The notes: generated by a model not told the origin, from the letters alone. Counted from the first letter of the stretch, positions 18,322 through 28,347 are shown. The stretch is DNA of 64,000 nt from an uncultured Cytophagales bacterium (GCA_938039675.1 CALHUI010000015.1:209185-273184); one strand, 5' to 3'. Numbers and translations: made by a program.

Positions 18322-18738
18322 TTACTGCTTCACTTCTACGTTGCCTTTCAGCGTCAGAATGGCTGTTCCGCCTTCTACGTTGGCCGTAATGCTGACGGTT
18401 TTGTTGAAAGCGCCTGCTGCAGCCGCATTGAAGGTTGCTTTAATTTCTGCTGATTCGCCCGGAGCAATCGGGTCTTTTGGCCAGTTAGGGACCGTACAGC
18501 CGCAAGAACCTACCGCGCTGGTAATTACCAATGGTACTTTTCCCGCATTTTTAAACTTGAAAACAGCCGTAACAGGCTGATTTTGAGGAATATTTCCAAA
18601 GTCGTAAGTGGTTTTATCCCACTGGAACACGGCCAAATTGCTGTTTTGTGCAACCGGTTTTGTTTGTACATTTTGTGCAAATGAAATTACAGAAACCATC
18701 AAGGCAAACACCAGTGTGAAGAAGAATTGCTTTTTCAT
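18322..18738 (-). CDS. Exported DUF1573 protein
   Basis: The start at 18738 gives signal peptide MKKQFFFTLVFALMVSVISFAQ and a mature DUF1573 domain, an Ig-like (ASPM/SPD-2/Hydin-type) fold. The typical core is present: YDFGNIPQNQPVTAVFKFKN, then ITSAVGSCGCTVPNWPKDPI with its conserved CGCT, and APGESAEIKATF. This family is abundant in Bacteroidota and its role is not established. The longer frame back to 18909 runs into the divergent kinase's leader and is rejected. Divergent from the histidine kinase gene. Confidence 0.88.
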   Translation of the reverse strand: MKKQFFFTLVFALMVSVISFAQNVQTKPVAQNSNLAVFQWDKTTYDFGNIPQNQPVTAVFKFKNAGKVPLVITSAVGSCGCTVPNWPKDPIAPGESAEIKATFNAAAAGAFNKTVSITANVEGGTAILTLKGNVEVKQ

Positions 18739-18841
18739 GGCAAGAATTTTATTTAATGGTGAAACATTCTTTTTGCAAAAGAACGTAAAGACCTGCAATC
18801 TTTGCGTTAATGAATTGATAAGGTTTGTTAATGACTTGTTA

Positions 18842-20158
18842 ATGCAACGCCAAACCATTCGCCGACTAACGATTCCCGCTACGCTAAGCATTATCGGGAT
18901 TATTCTCACACAGATTTACTGGGTGAGCAATGCATTTAATTTGAAAGAAAAGCAATTAGACCAAAGCATCCACATTGCGCTTCAAACAGTTGCCGAGCAA
19001 ATTGCAGCCTATAATAAAAGCACACTGCCCATTGCCGATGTAGTCAATCAAGTAGCGTCGGACTACTTTATCGTGAATGTAAATGATGTGATTGACGTAA
19101 ATATTCTGGAATCGTACCTCAAACGCGAGTTTAGCAAGCGCAATCTGCAACTTGATTTTGAATACGGTATCTACGACTGCACGACAGACAAAATGATGTA
19201 CGGAAGCTACATCCGAAGTAGTAGCCATACAGAAGAGCCGGCAATTGTCAGCCGAGAACTACCCAAATACGACAAGTTTATCTACTATTTTGGCGTAAGT
19301 TTTCCACATAAAAAACGATATCTGTTGTACGATATGCGACTGTGGGCTTTTTCCTCTTTCCTGATTTTGGCATTGGTGCTGTTTTTCGCCTATGCACTCT
19401 ATGTGATTCTGGCACAACGACGGCTGGCCGAGATTCAAAAGGATTTTGTGGATAATATGACCCATGAATTTCAAACGCCGATTTCTACTATCAACATAGC
19501 AGCTGACGTATTGATGAATCCTGATATTGTGAAACAGCCCGAGCGACTTTTTCGCTATGCGCAAATCATCAAAAAAGAAACGCAGCGGCTGCAAAAGCAA
19601 GTAGAAAGCATTTTGCAAGCCAACCGTGCCGAGCGAATCGGGCTGACGCTGCAAAAAGAAATGCTGAATCTTAACGAATTGGCTGCCGAAACGGTCAGCT
19701 ATTTTCAGTTGCAGTTAAAGGAAAAAGGCATTGAAGCCTCGATAAAACTATCATTAAGTGAAGTTCCGGCAATAATTAATGCCGACAGCAGCCATCTGAC
19801 TAACCTTATCATCAATTTATTGGACAATGCTGTTAAGTATTCGGGCAAAAAACCGGAAATTTATTTGGAAGTAGTATCGGAAAATGAGCGGGTTATTTTG
19901 CGCGTAGCAGACAATGGCCCGGGCATTCCCGAACAATACCACAAAAAAATATTTCAAAAATTTTACCGTATTCCTACTGGTAATTTACACAATGTCAAAG
20001 GATTTGGACTTGGTTTGCACTATGTGGGCAACATCGTAAAAGCACACGACTGGCAAATCAGGCTCAATTGCCCCCCAAGCGGCGGCAGTATTTTTGAAAT
20101 TGTGATACCTAAAAAATCCCAAAATTGCTCATGCCAACCCCTCAAATTTTGTATGTAG
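18842..20158 (+). CDS. Sensor histidine kinase
   Basis: A 438-residue inner-membrane kinase. TM1 is near residues 10-30 (ATLSIIGIILTQIYWV) and TM2 near 165-190 (FSSFLILALVLFFAYALYV), leaving a periplasmic sensor loop of about 130 residues. The H-box is FVDNMTHEFQTPIST, the N-box NLLDNAVKYS, and the G-boxes are DNGPGIP and GFGLGLHYV. The frame is open upstream to 18608, but the ATG at 18842 starts the membrane-anchored protein. It overlaps the response regulator gene by 28 bases, so the two form one operon and a cognate pair. Confidence 0.93.
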   Translation: MQRQTIRRLTIPATLSIIGIILTQIYWVSNAFNLKEKQLDQSIHIALQTVAEQIAAYNKSTLPIADVVNQVASDYFIVNVNDVIDVNILESYLKREFSKRNLQLDFEYGIYDCTTDKMMYGSYIRSSSHTEEPAIVSRELPKYDKFIYYFGVSFPHKKRYLLYDMRLWAFSSFLILALVLFFAYALYVILAQRRLAEIQKDFVDNMTHEFQTPISTINIAADVLMNPDIVKQPERLFRYAQIIKKETQRLQKQVESILQANRAERIGLTLQKEMLNLNELAAETVSYFQLQLKEKGIEASIKLSLSEVPAIINADSSHLTNLIINLLDNAVKYSGKKPEIYLEVVSENERVILRVADNGPGIPEQYHKKIFQKFYRIPTGNLHNVKGFGLGLHYVGNIVKAHDWQIRLNCPPSGGSIFEIVIPKKSQNCSCQPLKFCM

Positions 20159-20826
20159 AAGACGACCTGAGTCTGGGTTTTGTAACTAAGGACAATCTGG
20201 AACTACGCGGCTACCTTGTCCGCCATTGCAACAACGGAAAAGAGGCACTTGCTGCCTTTAAGGAACAACGCCCCGATATTTGCGTACTGGACGTAATGCT
20301 GCCCGACTTAGACGGTTTTTCGCTTGCCAAAGAAATCAGACAATTGGACTCCGAAGTTCCGATTATTTTTTTGACATCCAAGTCGCAAAAGGAAGATAAA
20401 ATCAGCGGGTTGAGACTTGGCGCGGATGACTACCTGACAAAACCTTTCAGCATAGAAGAATTGGACTTAAAAATTCAGATATTTCTGAGGCGCAGCAAAG
20501 TGAGTGCCCCTCCGAGTGCAACAAACACCTATTACATAGGCAGTTATTTGTTTGATATGGATAACCTGTTGCTCATCAACGGCGATAGCAAACAACTGCT
20601 TACCAAGCGGGAAGCCGACTTGCTTACACTTTTCTGCCGCCACAAAGGAAGCGTATTGAAGCGCGAAGAAATTTTACAGCAAATATGGGGAACAGACGAT
20701 TATTTTGCCGGAAGAAGTTTAGACGTGTTCATTTCCCGACTGCGCAAATACCTGAAAGCCGATGAAAGAATTGCCATTGAAAACCTGCACGGTGTAGGTT
20801 TCAAACTAACAGTAGATAATCATTGA
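20131..20826 (+). CDS. OmpR-family response regulator
   Basis: A 231-residue DNA-binding regulator paired with the kinase just upstream. The receiver domain has the acidic pair at 11-12 (YVEDD), phospho-acceptor Asp54 (CVLDVMLPDLDG), the conserved Thr in IIFLTSKSQ, and Lys in YLTKPFS. The C-terminal winged helix shows LLTKREADLLTLFCRH and a terminal hairpin (LHGVGFKL). The start at ATG 20131 overlaps the kinase 3' end. Its targets cannot be read. Its stop overlaps the end of the convergent FkbM gene by 7 bases. Confidence 0.93.
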   Translation: MPTPQILYVEDDLSLGFVTKDNLELRGYLVRHCNNGKEALAAFKEQRPDICVLDVMLPDLDGFSLAKEIRQLDSEVPIIFLTSKSQKEDKISGLRLGADDYLTKPFSIEELDLKIQIFLRRSKVSAPPSATNTYYIGSYLFDMDNLLLINGDSKQLLTKREADLLTLFCRHKGSVLKREEILQQIWGTDDYFAGRSLDVFISRLRKYLKADERIAIENLHGVGFKLTVDNH

Positions 20827-21527
20827 TTTCTGCCCAATAGAGCATCTTTTACATTAGCTTTGAATCGCTTCCATGCAAGCAGCCACTCGTTGAACAGGAG
20901 ATTCCTTCGGTCGGCAGCCGTTATGGCAAACAACCCGCAACGTATATACACGCTGTCGCTAGAGTCTTTGTACCAAAGCTCATAGCCGTTATCTTCCATC
21001 CATTGGGTTATTTCATTGATAAAGGGATTGATGTAGCGCTTGCCGTGGGTTTCAACCGAAATAACGGCAGGACGGCTTATCATGTGTTTAAGCACATACC
21101 ACTCACAACCTTCTATGTCAATGCTTAACAGGTCTATCGTACCGTCGTCTAAGCTGTCAAATCTTTTAGCAGGAACGGTAAATTTATCGGCATCCTGTTT
21201 TTTGTAAGCATCGTTTACCAGCGCGGGGCTGCTCTCCAGTACGCTCGCAAAAGTAGAAGCTGCCCGATTCATCAACTCAATAGCTCCTTCGCTATCAAAA
21301 ACTGCTACGGGATGCAGTGTAATGGGGTATTTATTGCCAAAATATTCCCGAATAGCTGCTACATGGCGCGGGTCTGCCTCCACAAGCGTGGTGCGGATAC
21401 CTTGTTTGATATAGTCCAGAATATTAGACGTTTCAGGCAAATAAACGCCTACTTCGGCTACATGCGAAGGTTGAAAGCCTTTTTGGGAAAGTCGGCGATA
21501 AATTAGTTTTTTTTCGGCGGCATTCAT
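20820..21527 (-). CDS. FkbM-family SAM-dependent methyltransferase
   Basis: A 235-residue Rossmann-fold methyltransferase. The SAM motif is TTLVEADPRHVAAI with VAEVGVY upstream. The FkbM core DLLSIDIEGCEWYVLKHM follows, then the VISVETHG strand. FkbM proteins O-methylate sugars or polyketides; the substrate here is unknown. It stands alone, convergent with the response regulator (7-base overlap), and lies just downstream of the RND operon terminator on the other side. Confidence 0.8.
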   Translation of the reverse strand: MNAAEKKLIYRRLSQKGFQPSHVAEVGVYLPETSNILDYIKQGIRTTLVEADPRHVAAIREYFGNKYPITLHPVAVFDSEGAIELMNRAASTFASVLESSPALVNDAYKKQDADKFTVPAKRFDSLDDGTIDLLSIDIEGCEWYVLKHMISRPAVISVETHGKRYINPFINEITQWMEDNGYELWYKDSSDSVYIRCGLFAITAADRRNLLFNEWLLAWKRFKANVKDALLGRNQ

Positions 21528-21545
21528 AAGGCTGCAAAACTATAC

Positions 21546-21581
21546 AAAAAAAGGTTGCCGACACCCAAAGGGTGCGGCAAC
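21546..21581 (-). terminator. Terminator of the RND efflux operon
   Basis: On the minus strand a hairpin with a 12-bp stem (7 + 5 bp around one bulged base; GTTGCCG/CACCC arms) and a 3-base loop is followed by seven T residues. It lies 37 bases past the RND permease stop. Confidence 0.8.
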
Positions 21582-21617
21582 ACTGGCTACTAACGAAATC
21601 AGATACTACAATTAACG

Positions 21618-24600
21618 CTATGCGAACAACTTACCTAACCGATAAGTCAGGCGGTCGGCAAGGAAGTACATCACGGGCACTATTACCAGCGTCAGGAAGG
21701 TAGAGAAAGTAAGCCCATATACTACCGTCCATGCCATAGGCCCCCAGAAATCGGCATTTTGACCGCCCCAATAAATATCGGGGTTGAAATGAGAATACAA
21801 GCCAAAGAAATCAACATTCAAACCGATAGCCAGCGGAATTAAGCCCAAAACGGTAGTGATAGCCGTCAGCAATACAGGACGGAGACGCATAAAACCTGCC
21901 TGAATGAGTGCTTCGCGCACTTCGTTAGCATCTAATCGCTCATCTTCGGACAAGCCCAACTCGCGCTTGCGGTTTGCCATGAGCACATTGGCACAGTCTA
22001 TCAATACAATGGCATTGTTTACAACCACACCCGCCAGCGAAATAATACCGATACCTGTCATAATTACCACAAAATCGGAACGGGTTATTGCAAGGCCAAG
22101 GAACACGCCTATTAAGCTGAACGGCACGGTTGCCATTACCAGCAGTGGCTGCGTAAGGGAATTAAATTGCGATACAAGAATCAGGAAAATCAGCGCCAAT
22201 GCAATCAGCATGGCATTTGTCAAAAATGCGATTGATTTTGCCTGTTCTTCCTGCTCACCTGTAAACTTGAAACTGTAACCCGGCGGCAGCGTATAGTCGG
22301 CAAGAGCTTCTTTTACCTGTGCCACTACTTCATTGGCGTTGTAGCCTTCCGTTACATTGGAGGTCAATGTTACCAAACGTTCGTTGTTTTTGTGTTTTAC
22401 CGCACCAAACGAGGAAGTGTATTCCATACTGGCAACCGCAGAAACTGGAATCTGACTGAAGCGGCCTTTATTGTCGCGGAAAGTGATTTTCTGGTCGTTG
22501 AGGCGCGAAAGGTCATAGCGGAAATTATCGCTAAGCCGGAGGTTGATAGGGTAATCGTCTTTACCGTCCTTAATTTTGGAAATTTCTTTTCCATAAATGG
22601 CTGTCCGCATATTCATTGCCAGCATAGAGGTAGAAAGACCTAAGCGCTGGGCTTTAGCGCGGTCAATTTGCAATAGCAGTTCAGGTTTGCCGATGTCTAT
22701 GCCTATTTTCAAGCCGTCTATGCCCGCAATGTTGCTTTTCTCTATAATTTCCTGCATTTTCTCAGCCTCGCGTATCAGGGTGAGATAGTCATCGCCAATA
22801 ATTTCAATGTTGATAGGATTTCCCACAGGCGGGCCGCTTTTTTGGGCATCGGTTACGATTTTCAGGCCGGGAATGGTTTTAGCCATTTCGCTGAGTTCAC
22901 GCTGTGCTTGGCGGGTATTGAGGCCGCCGCGCTGCGAATATTCGACAAAGTTTACGGTAATTTTACTCTTGTGTGGCGTAAAGGAATTGCTTTGCGAAAA
23001 ATCATTGGGGTTGCTTGTTCCCTCGCCCACATTTGTAATAATGGCTTTAACTGCTTTTTCATAAGGGCGCAGCACTTCGTAAACCTTTTTTTCAACGGCT
23101 TCCGTGAGTTGGTTGGTCGTATTTACGTCTGCCCCCAGTGGTGCTTCTATGTACAAGTAAACAATAGACGGCTCTGCATTGGGGAAAAACTCAATCATTG
23201 GCTTGCTGCCAAAGTAAATGATGACACCTGCAAACATCAGCACAATGCTGCCAAAGAAAAACGACAGCGGGCGCAAACGTCCTTTCAAGGCAAAACGGAT
23301 GGTGTTTTTATACAACACTTCCAATTTGGTAAGCAGTATGTCTTGAAACCAGCGCGAAGCCGGACGGAAAAAGAACACATTGACAAGGGTCAGTACCGCA
23401 AGTGTTACCAGTATATTGCCCCAAGTATAGGTATTGGCCAAGAAATAAGCAGGCACAGCCAACACTATGCACAGCAGCGCAAAACGAACCAATGGCTTGG
23501 GTGCGGTTTGGTCGCTCTCTAACTTCATGAAAGTTGCAGCCACAACGGGGTTTACCACCAAACCCACAAACAAAGAGGCTGAAAGCACAACAATGAGTGT
23601 TATAGGCAAAAACTTCATGAACTCACCTACCAATCCGCCCCAAAACATCAGCGGAAGGAATGCGCCCAATGTAGTCAGCGTAGAGGTAATGATGGGTACT
23701 GCAACCTCTCCTACTCCCTGCAAAGCTGCCTCTAAACGGGTTTTGCCTTCTTCCATCAGGCGATAGGTATTTTCTATCACCACAATTGCGTTATCCACCA
23801 GCATTCCCAGAGCCAATACCAGCGAAAAGAGAATCATAATGTTGATGGTAGCGCCAATGAAGTTAAGGATGATAAATGAGAGCATCATAGAAAGCGGAAT
23901 GGCAATGCCTACAAACATTGCGTTGCGCAATCCCATGAAAAACAGCAATACACCTATTACCAGAATCATCCCAAAAATGATGCTGTTTTCCAAATTGCTG
24001 ATTTGCATCTTCATCTGGTCTGCCTGATTGTTGGTGAGGATAACGTTCAGGTTGGCAGGCAAAGCACCTGAGGCTTTGGCATGGGCCAATATTTGCTGAA
24101 TTTTTGCATCGGCAGCAATCAGGTTTTCTTTGTTGCGCTTCACTACGTTCAAGGAAACAACAGGCTGAGCTCCTACTTTGAGGAAATCTTGGGTTGCCAG
24201 TCGGGTATAGCTTTTGCGCTCAATGTAGCTGTCTTTTACTTCGGCTACATCTTTAAGATAGACTATATTCTGGTCTTCGGCTTTAATAATGATGTTTGCA
24301 ATTTCATCGGCGGTTTTAAACTCTCCCGAAATGCGCATAGACCTGCGATAGCCATCGGTAAGCACCTCGCCGCCCGATATGGTAACGTTTTCAGCACGTA
24401 CTGCATTTTCAATATCGGAAAAAGTGATGCGCCGTGCCTCCATTTTATAGATATCGGCATTAATCCGAATCTCGCGGTCTAATGCGCCGGTAATATTTAC
24501 ACGGGATACTTCGGGCAGTGCTTCAAAAACCTCTTCTAAATATTGGGCATACTTTTTCAATTGAGCCATTTCAAAGTCGCCGGAAATATTGACCGTTACA

Positions 24601-25046
24601 ATAGGCACTTCCGACAAATCCACTTCCATTACGCTGGGGTCTTGGTCTAAGTCGCTTGGAAGGTCGCGCTTGGCTTTGTCCACAGCATCTTTTACATCTT
24701 GTAATGCTTTGGATATCTGCACCTTTTCGGTAAACTCAATCACTATAACCGAAACGTCTTGTGCTGAGGTGGAAGTTACTTTTTTCACCCCTTTCAGCCC
24801 TTTGATTTCCTTTTCAATAGGTCGGGTAATGAGGTTTTCAATATCTACAGGCGAGTTGCCGGGATATACCGTGTTCACGTAAATCGTAGGAAATACGATT
24901 TCGGGAAAGGACTCTTTGGGCATATTATTGTAGGAAATCAATCCAAACACAACAATAATGAAAGTCAGAATGAACACGCTGGTGCGGTTTTTAATTGCCA
25001 GCGTACTCAGGCCGAACTCTCGTTTGATATCTTTGTTTTCTTCCAT
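21618..25046 (-). CDS. RND-family multidrug efflux permease (HAE1-like)
   Basis: A 1142-residue inner-membrane proton-driven pump subunit. It has the RND layout: a first TM helix, a large periplasmic loop, a TM bundle with LGMLVDNAIVVIENTYRLMEEG (the TM4 Asp used in proton relay), a second loop and a second TM bundle with GIGIISLAGVVVNNAIVLID. Proton-relay Asp is single in LVDN, as in many Bacteroidota pumps. It is the last gene of the tetR-tolC-MFP-RND operon, 48 bases after the adaptor gene. Substrates are probably lipophilic toxins; heavy-metal export is less likely because no metal-site methionine cluster was noticed. Confidence 0.93.
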   Translation of the reverse strand: MEENKDIKREFGLSTLAIKNRTSVFILTFIIVVFGLISYNNMPKESFPEIVFPTIYVNTVYPGNSPVDIENLITRPIEKEIKGLKGVKKVTSTSAQDVSVIVIEFTEKVQISKALQDVKDAVDKAKRDLPSDLDQDPSVMEVDLSEVPIVTVNISGDFEMAQLKKYAQYLEEVFEALPEVSRVNITGALDREIRINADIYKMEARRITFSDIENAVRAENVTISGGEVLTDGYRRSMRISGEFKTADEIANIIIKAEDQNIVYLKDVAEVKDSYIERKSYTRLATQDFLKVGAQPVVSLNVVKRNKENLIAADAKIQQILAHAKASGALPANLNVILTNNQADQMKMQISNLENSIIFGMILVIGVLLFFMGLRNAMFVGIAIPLSMMLSFIILNFIGATINIMILFSLVLALGMLVDNAIVVIENTYRLMEEGKTRLEAALQGVGEVAVPIITSTLTTLGAFLPLMFWGGLVGEFMKFLPITLIVVLSASLFVGLVVNPVVAATFMKLESDQTAPKPLVRFALLCIVLAVPAYFLANTYTWGNILVTLAVLTLVNVFFFRPASRWFQDILLTKLEVLYKNTIRFALKGRLRPLSFFFGSIVLMFAGVIIYFGSKPMIEFFPNAEPSIVYLYIEAPLGADVNTTNQLTEAVEKKVYEVLRPYEKAVKAIITNVGEGTSNPNDFSQSNSFTPHKSKITVNFVEYSQRGGLNTRQAQRELSEMAKTIPGLKIVTDAQKSGPPVGNPINIEIIGDDYLTLIREAEKMQEIIEKSNIAGIDGLKIGIDIGKPELLLQIDRAKAQRLGLSTSMLAMNMRTAIYGKEISKIKDGKDDYPINLRLSDNFRYDLSRLNDQKITFRDNKGRFSQIPVSAVASMEYTSSFGAVKHKNNERLVTLTSNVTEGYNANEVVAQVKEALADYTLPPGYSFKFTGEQEEQAKSIAFLTNAMLIALALIFLILVSQFNSLTQPLLVMATVPFSLIGVFLGLAITRSDFVVIMTGIGIISLAGVVVNNAIVLIDCANVLMANRKRELGLSEDERLDANEVREALIQAGFMRLRPVLLTAITTVLGLIPLAIGLNVDFFGLYSHFNPDIYWGGQNADFWGPMAWTVVYGLTFSTFLTLVIVPVMYFLADRLTYRLGKLFA

Positions 25047-25094
25047 TGTGTGAAAAATCGTGTGAAAGATTTGCGTGAAAAGAAACTGCGTAAC

Positions 25095-26252
25095 TTATTG
25101 TTTTTGAGCTACTTTGTCAGTGCTTACTTCTACCTCATCGCCATTGACAACTTCGTTATAACCTTTGGTAATGATGAGGTCGCCGAGAGTGAGCCCCTGT
25201 TCTACCAGTGTTTTGCCGCCGTATGACTTACCAGTTTTGATAACTACGCGCTCCACTGTTTTCTTTCTGTTTTTATCGCGCAGCACGTAAACAAATTGCT
25301 CACCGTTAGCCGACTGCTGAATGAGGTGAGAGGGTACTACGATGGCATCTTTGCGGAAAAAGTCGCGTATTTTAATGACAGCCAACGAGTTAGGCTTCAA
25401 CAGGCCATCGGGGTTGGCAGTGCGCATCTGAATTTTGAAAGTGCGGTTGGTCGGATTAATAAACTGACCAACCATGCTTACTTTCAGCGGTAACTCCTTG
25501 TTTACGGCGGGAAATGCTACTAATACCTCATCGCCGCGCTTAATAGAGGTAGTATAAACCTCCGACACATCGGCGTTGATTTCCACTTGGGCAATGTTTA
25601 CTATTCGCCCCATAGGCATGGCAGGGTTAGCCATTTCGCCTACGTTTTGCATCAGGTCTTCTACCATACCGTCTATAGGTGCTTTCACAAGTGCTTTGTT
25701 GAGTTGTGTCTTGGCTGTGGCCAGTGTTTTTTCCAAGGTTTCCATGTTATTTTTTGCCTGCAAATACTGCACTTCGGAGCCTATTTTCTGATTCCAGAGG
25801 TTTGCCTGACGCTCATAAACGGTGCGTGCCAGTTCTAAGCGGGTTTCTATCTCGGCAATATTCTTGCGTAGGTTTTCGGCATCTATTTCGGCAATCACCT
25901 GTCCTTTGCGCACCATATCGCCAACCTGCACGTAGCGTTTGATAATTACACCCGCAATTTCAGGGGCAATCATTACGTTTTGCTCGGAGGCCACACTGCC
26001 TTGCACCTCTACGTAATGCGCAAAATCCTGTGCGGTTAAGGCTTCTGCTTCAACTAATTTTTTGACTGCTGCGGTCGGGTTGATTTTAGCTATTTCTGCC
26101 TCCAAAACAGCAATCTCCGACTTAATTTTAGCGGCTTGTTCTTTCAATTCCGACAGGCGTTTGCGTTTACCTTCCATAGAATCATCAACTTGTTTATTGC
26201 AAGCGGTTACGGCCATAAAGGCGGTAAGCGCAAAAGCATAATATCTTGTCAT
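25095..26252 (-). CDS. RND efflux periplasmic adaptor (membrane fusion lipoprotein)
   Basis: A 385-residue adaptor bridging the RND pump and the TolC-like channel. The N-terminus MTRYYAFALTAFMAVTACNK has a lipobox (VTAC), so it should be a lipoprotein anchored in the inner membrane. A coiled-coil segment (KRKRLSELKEQAAKIKSEIA) precedes the split lipoyl domain (EIAGVIIKRYVQVGDMVRKG and KAPIDGMVEDL). A beta barrel and membrane-proximal domain follow. The extra N-terminal coiled coil before the first lipoyl half is seen in several Bacteroidota adaptors. Spaced 49 bases after tolC and 48 bases before the permease. Confidence 0.9.
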   Translation of the reverse strand: MTRYYAFALTAFMAVTACNKQVDDSMEGKRKRLSELKEQAAKIKSEIAVLEAEIAKINPTAAVKKLVEAEALTAQDFAHYVEVQGSVASEQNVMIAPEIAGVIIKRYVQVGDMVRKGQVIAEIDAENLRKNIAEIETRLELARTVYERQANLWNQKIGSEVQYLQAKNNMETLEKTLATAKTQLNKALVKAPIDGMVEDLMQNVGEMANPAMPMGRIVNIAQVEINADVSEVYTTSIKRGDEVLVAFPAVNKELPLKVSMVGQFINPTNRTFKIQMRTANPDGLLKPNSLAVIKIRDFFRKDAIVVPSHLIQQSANGEQFVYVLRDKNRKKTVERVVIKTGKSYGGKTLVEQGLTLGDLIITKGYNEVVNGDEVEVSTDKVAQKQ

Positions 26253-26301
26253 GGTTGTAATAAATATTTGGTGAGTTGGTGTAATAAGCTAAGTTTTGCT
26301 G

Positions 26302-27687
26302 TTATTTGATAAGTTTACCTTTGGCTTTGTCTAAATCAACTTTGGCAATCAATACCTCGTACAGTGCATTATAGTAGCTTGTTTCGGCCTGCTTGTAATC
26401 ATTCTCGGCGTTGATAACTTCTAAGTTAGAACCTACGCCTTCTTTGTATTTGATGCGGCTAATACGTGCTACTTCTGCCGCTAAATTCATGTTTCTGCGC
26501 TGTGTTTGCAGGTTGTTCATTGCATTGACCAGATTGGTTTGTGCTTGTTGTTGCTCCAAATCAATGCTGCGGCGCAAGTTGAGCATGGTGTTTTCCGTTT
26601 TAATCAACTCCAAACGGCTTTTTTGAATCAGGTAATGGCGGCGCATACCGTCAAAAATAGGAATGCTCAGAGTAAGCCCTACGTTGCCAAAGCCGTTCCA
26701 GTTACCGAATTTGAACAAATCGCCGGCGTTGGAGGGGCCGACCAAACCGCCGTACTGAAATGTGGCAGACAAGCGCGGCAGATAGCCCAGCCTGTCGCGT
26801 TTAATGGCCAAAATATTCAGTTCGCGTTGGGTTTCTAACAGGCTGTACTCAGGGCGAGACTTGTAGTCAAACGATTCCTGCATTTGTGCCTGCAACAGCA
26901 GCGCATCGGGATTAATTTTTTGCAGCGATTCCGCTAAGGTGATTTCATCGGTTTGCTGAAGCCCCATTTGGAATTTGAGAAATGATTTGCTCATTTCAAT
27001 CAGGCGCATTACCCGCTGTTTTTCTGTTCTCAAATTATTAAGGCTTACTTCTAACCTGTCCACATCAATTTTTTCTACAAAACCATTAGCATACATTGCC
27101 TTGGTTTCATTGAAAAGCGTTTCCACACGCTGCAAGTTGGCATCGAGTAATTCCATGCGCTCCTGCGAAATGAGCAACCCGTAGTAAGCCTTCGTTACTC
27201 CCTCTATTACTTCTGCCTTGCTGCGAGTAACATTCTTCTCGGCCAGTTGCGTATATACGGCAGCAGCGCGAAGACCCAAAAACCACGTGGCATCAAAAAT
27301 CATCTGATTGGCGGAAACGGCAGCATTGCCCTGAAACGGCGGCTGAAATGGCAGTGGCACAAATTCACCGGCAGGCGCATTAGGATTGACAAACTGTGCC
27401 GGCAAGAACGCTACCGTCAGTTTGTAGTTGTGCGAAAGGGTGCTTCCTGCATTAATCTGCGGCAAACCATCGGCACGGGTAACACCTACCTGTACTTTGG
27501 CAATTTCCAAATCTGCTTTAGAATTAGCTACGGACAGCGAATGGTTAAGGGCATAGTCTATACACTGCTCGAGCGTATAGTTCTGCAAAACCACCTTTTC
27601 GGGGTTGTTTCCTGCCGAAAGTGCGCCTTGTGCCACCACAAACGGCAGAATACACATGATGAAAACAAATGTGAAAGCGGTTCTCAT
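26302..27687 (-). CDS. TolC-family outer membrane efflux channel
   Basis: A 461-residue outer membrane factor with a signal peptide (MRTAFTFVFIMCILPFVVAQ). Two OEP repeats are visible: the first from YTLEQCIDYALNHSLSVANSKADLEIAK, the second ending with INAENDYKQAETSYYNALYEVLIAKVDLDKAKG. These are typical alternating helical hairpin and strand signatures. The start overlaps the tetR stop by 4 bases (ATGA), so translation is coupled to the regulator gene. Confidence 0.9.
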   Translation of the reverse strand: MRTAFTFVFIMCILPFVVAQGALSAGNNPEKVVLQNYTLEQCIDYALNHSLSVANSKADLEIAKVQVGVTRADGLPQINAGSTLSHNYKLTVAFLPAQFVNPNAPAGEFVPLPFQPPFQGNAAVSANQMIFDATWFLGLRAAAVYTQLAEKNVTRSKAEVIEGVTKAYYGLLISQERMELLDANLQRVETLFNETKAMYANGFVEKIDVDRLEVSLNNLRTEKQRVMRLIEMSKSFLKFQMGLQQTDEITLAESLQKINPDALLLQAQMQESFDYKSRPEYSLLETQRELNILAIKRDRLGYLPRLSATFQYGGLVGPSNAGDLFKFGNWNGFGNVGLTLSIPIFDGMRRHYLIQKSRLELIKTENTMLNLRRSIDLEQQQAQTNLVNAMNNLQTQRRNMNLAAEVARISRIKYKEGVGSNLEVINAENDYKQAETSYYNALYEVLIAKVDLDKAKGKLIK

Positions 27688-28325
27688 GAAGGTAATGATT
27701 GTGAAAGTTTTTCGTTTTGATAATAAACCTGACGATACTGAATGAGTTTGGAATAACCTTTCAGAGTAACAATGCCGTGAATGAAGTGGTCAAAAAATGC
27801 CCACTGCACATCCATCACATTGTATTTGTCAAAAGGAAAGAGTGTAGGGTCAAATCCCATCTGAACTTGTTCCACGCGCATTTTGGCAAGCACGTCCACA
27901 TTAATGTCTTTGCGAAAATAACCCTCCTCTATGCCGCGATGCATCAGCCGAATCAATGCACCGAGGAAATACTGCTCTTTGAAGTTTTTATAGATGCTCC
28001 ATGCTTTGGGATGGTATTTTTGCAGGTCAAAAACGACTACCGGATTAACCATCCGAATCATTTTTTTAATCTGCTCTGCCCCCAGAATCACTTCCTCTAT
28101 GGCATCTTGGGCTTTTTCGCTGATGTGTTGAAAATGACGAATGTCCTGTGAAAGCATTTCATGCACCATCACAGATACCAAGTCATCCTTGTCTTTGTAA
28201 TATTGGTAAATGGTTTTCTTGGAAACACCTGCCTTGCGCGCAATGTCATCCATACTAACGCTGCGAATGCCATAGGCATGAAACAACCGGTCGGCTTCCT
28301 GTAATATGCGTTCTTTGAGTTCCAA
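27684..28325 (-). CDS. TetR-family regulator of the efflux operon (TTG start)
   Basis: A 214-residue repressor. The N-terminal helix-turn-helix begins ELKERILQEADRLFHAYG, continues VSMDDIARKAGVSKKTIYQYYKDKDDL, and is followed by a helical ligand-binding domain. The frame is open to an ATG at 28448, but that extension spans a perfect palindrome and a promoter (28354-28395) and encodes no recognised family sequence. A TTG at 28325-28323 puts the start directly before ELKERI and after an A-rich leader. I therefore place the start there. It is the first gene of tetR-tolC-MFP-RND and probably represses its own operon until a ligand binds. Confidence 0.85.
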   Translation of the reverse strand: MELKERILQEADRLFHAYGIRSVSMDDIARKAGVSKKTIYQYYKDKDDLVSVMVHEMLSQDIRHFQHISEKAQDAIEEVILGAEQIKKMIRMVNPVVVFDLQKYHPKAWSIYKNFKEQYFLGALIRLMHRGIEEGYFRKDINVDVLAKMRVEQVQMGFDPTLFPFDKYNVMDVQWAFFDHFIHGIVTLKGYSKLIQYRQVYYQNEKLSQSLPS

Positions 28326-28347
28326 AGTTGTGCTGTTTGTTTTAAAA

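Noticed and set aside
18608..18841. 78-residue upstream extension of the histidine kinase frame
   Set aside because: It starts with GTG, lies antisense to the DUF1573 gene and does not resemble a kinase; the ATG at 18842 gives a normal membrane-anchored start.
18739..18909. Upstream extension of the DUF1573 frame
   Set aside because: The methionine at 18738 begins a clear signal peptide; the extension overlaps the divergent kinase promoter region and start.
22842..23522. 226-residue plus-strand frame inside the RND permease gene
   Set aside because: Antisense shadow; the minus-strand frame is a full-length, recognisable permease.
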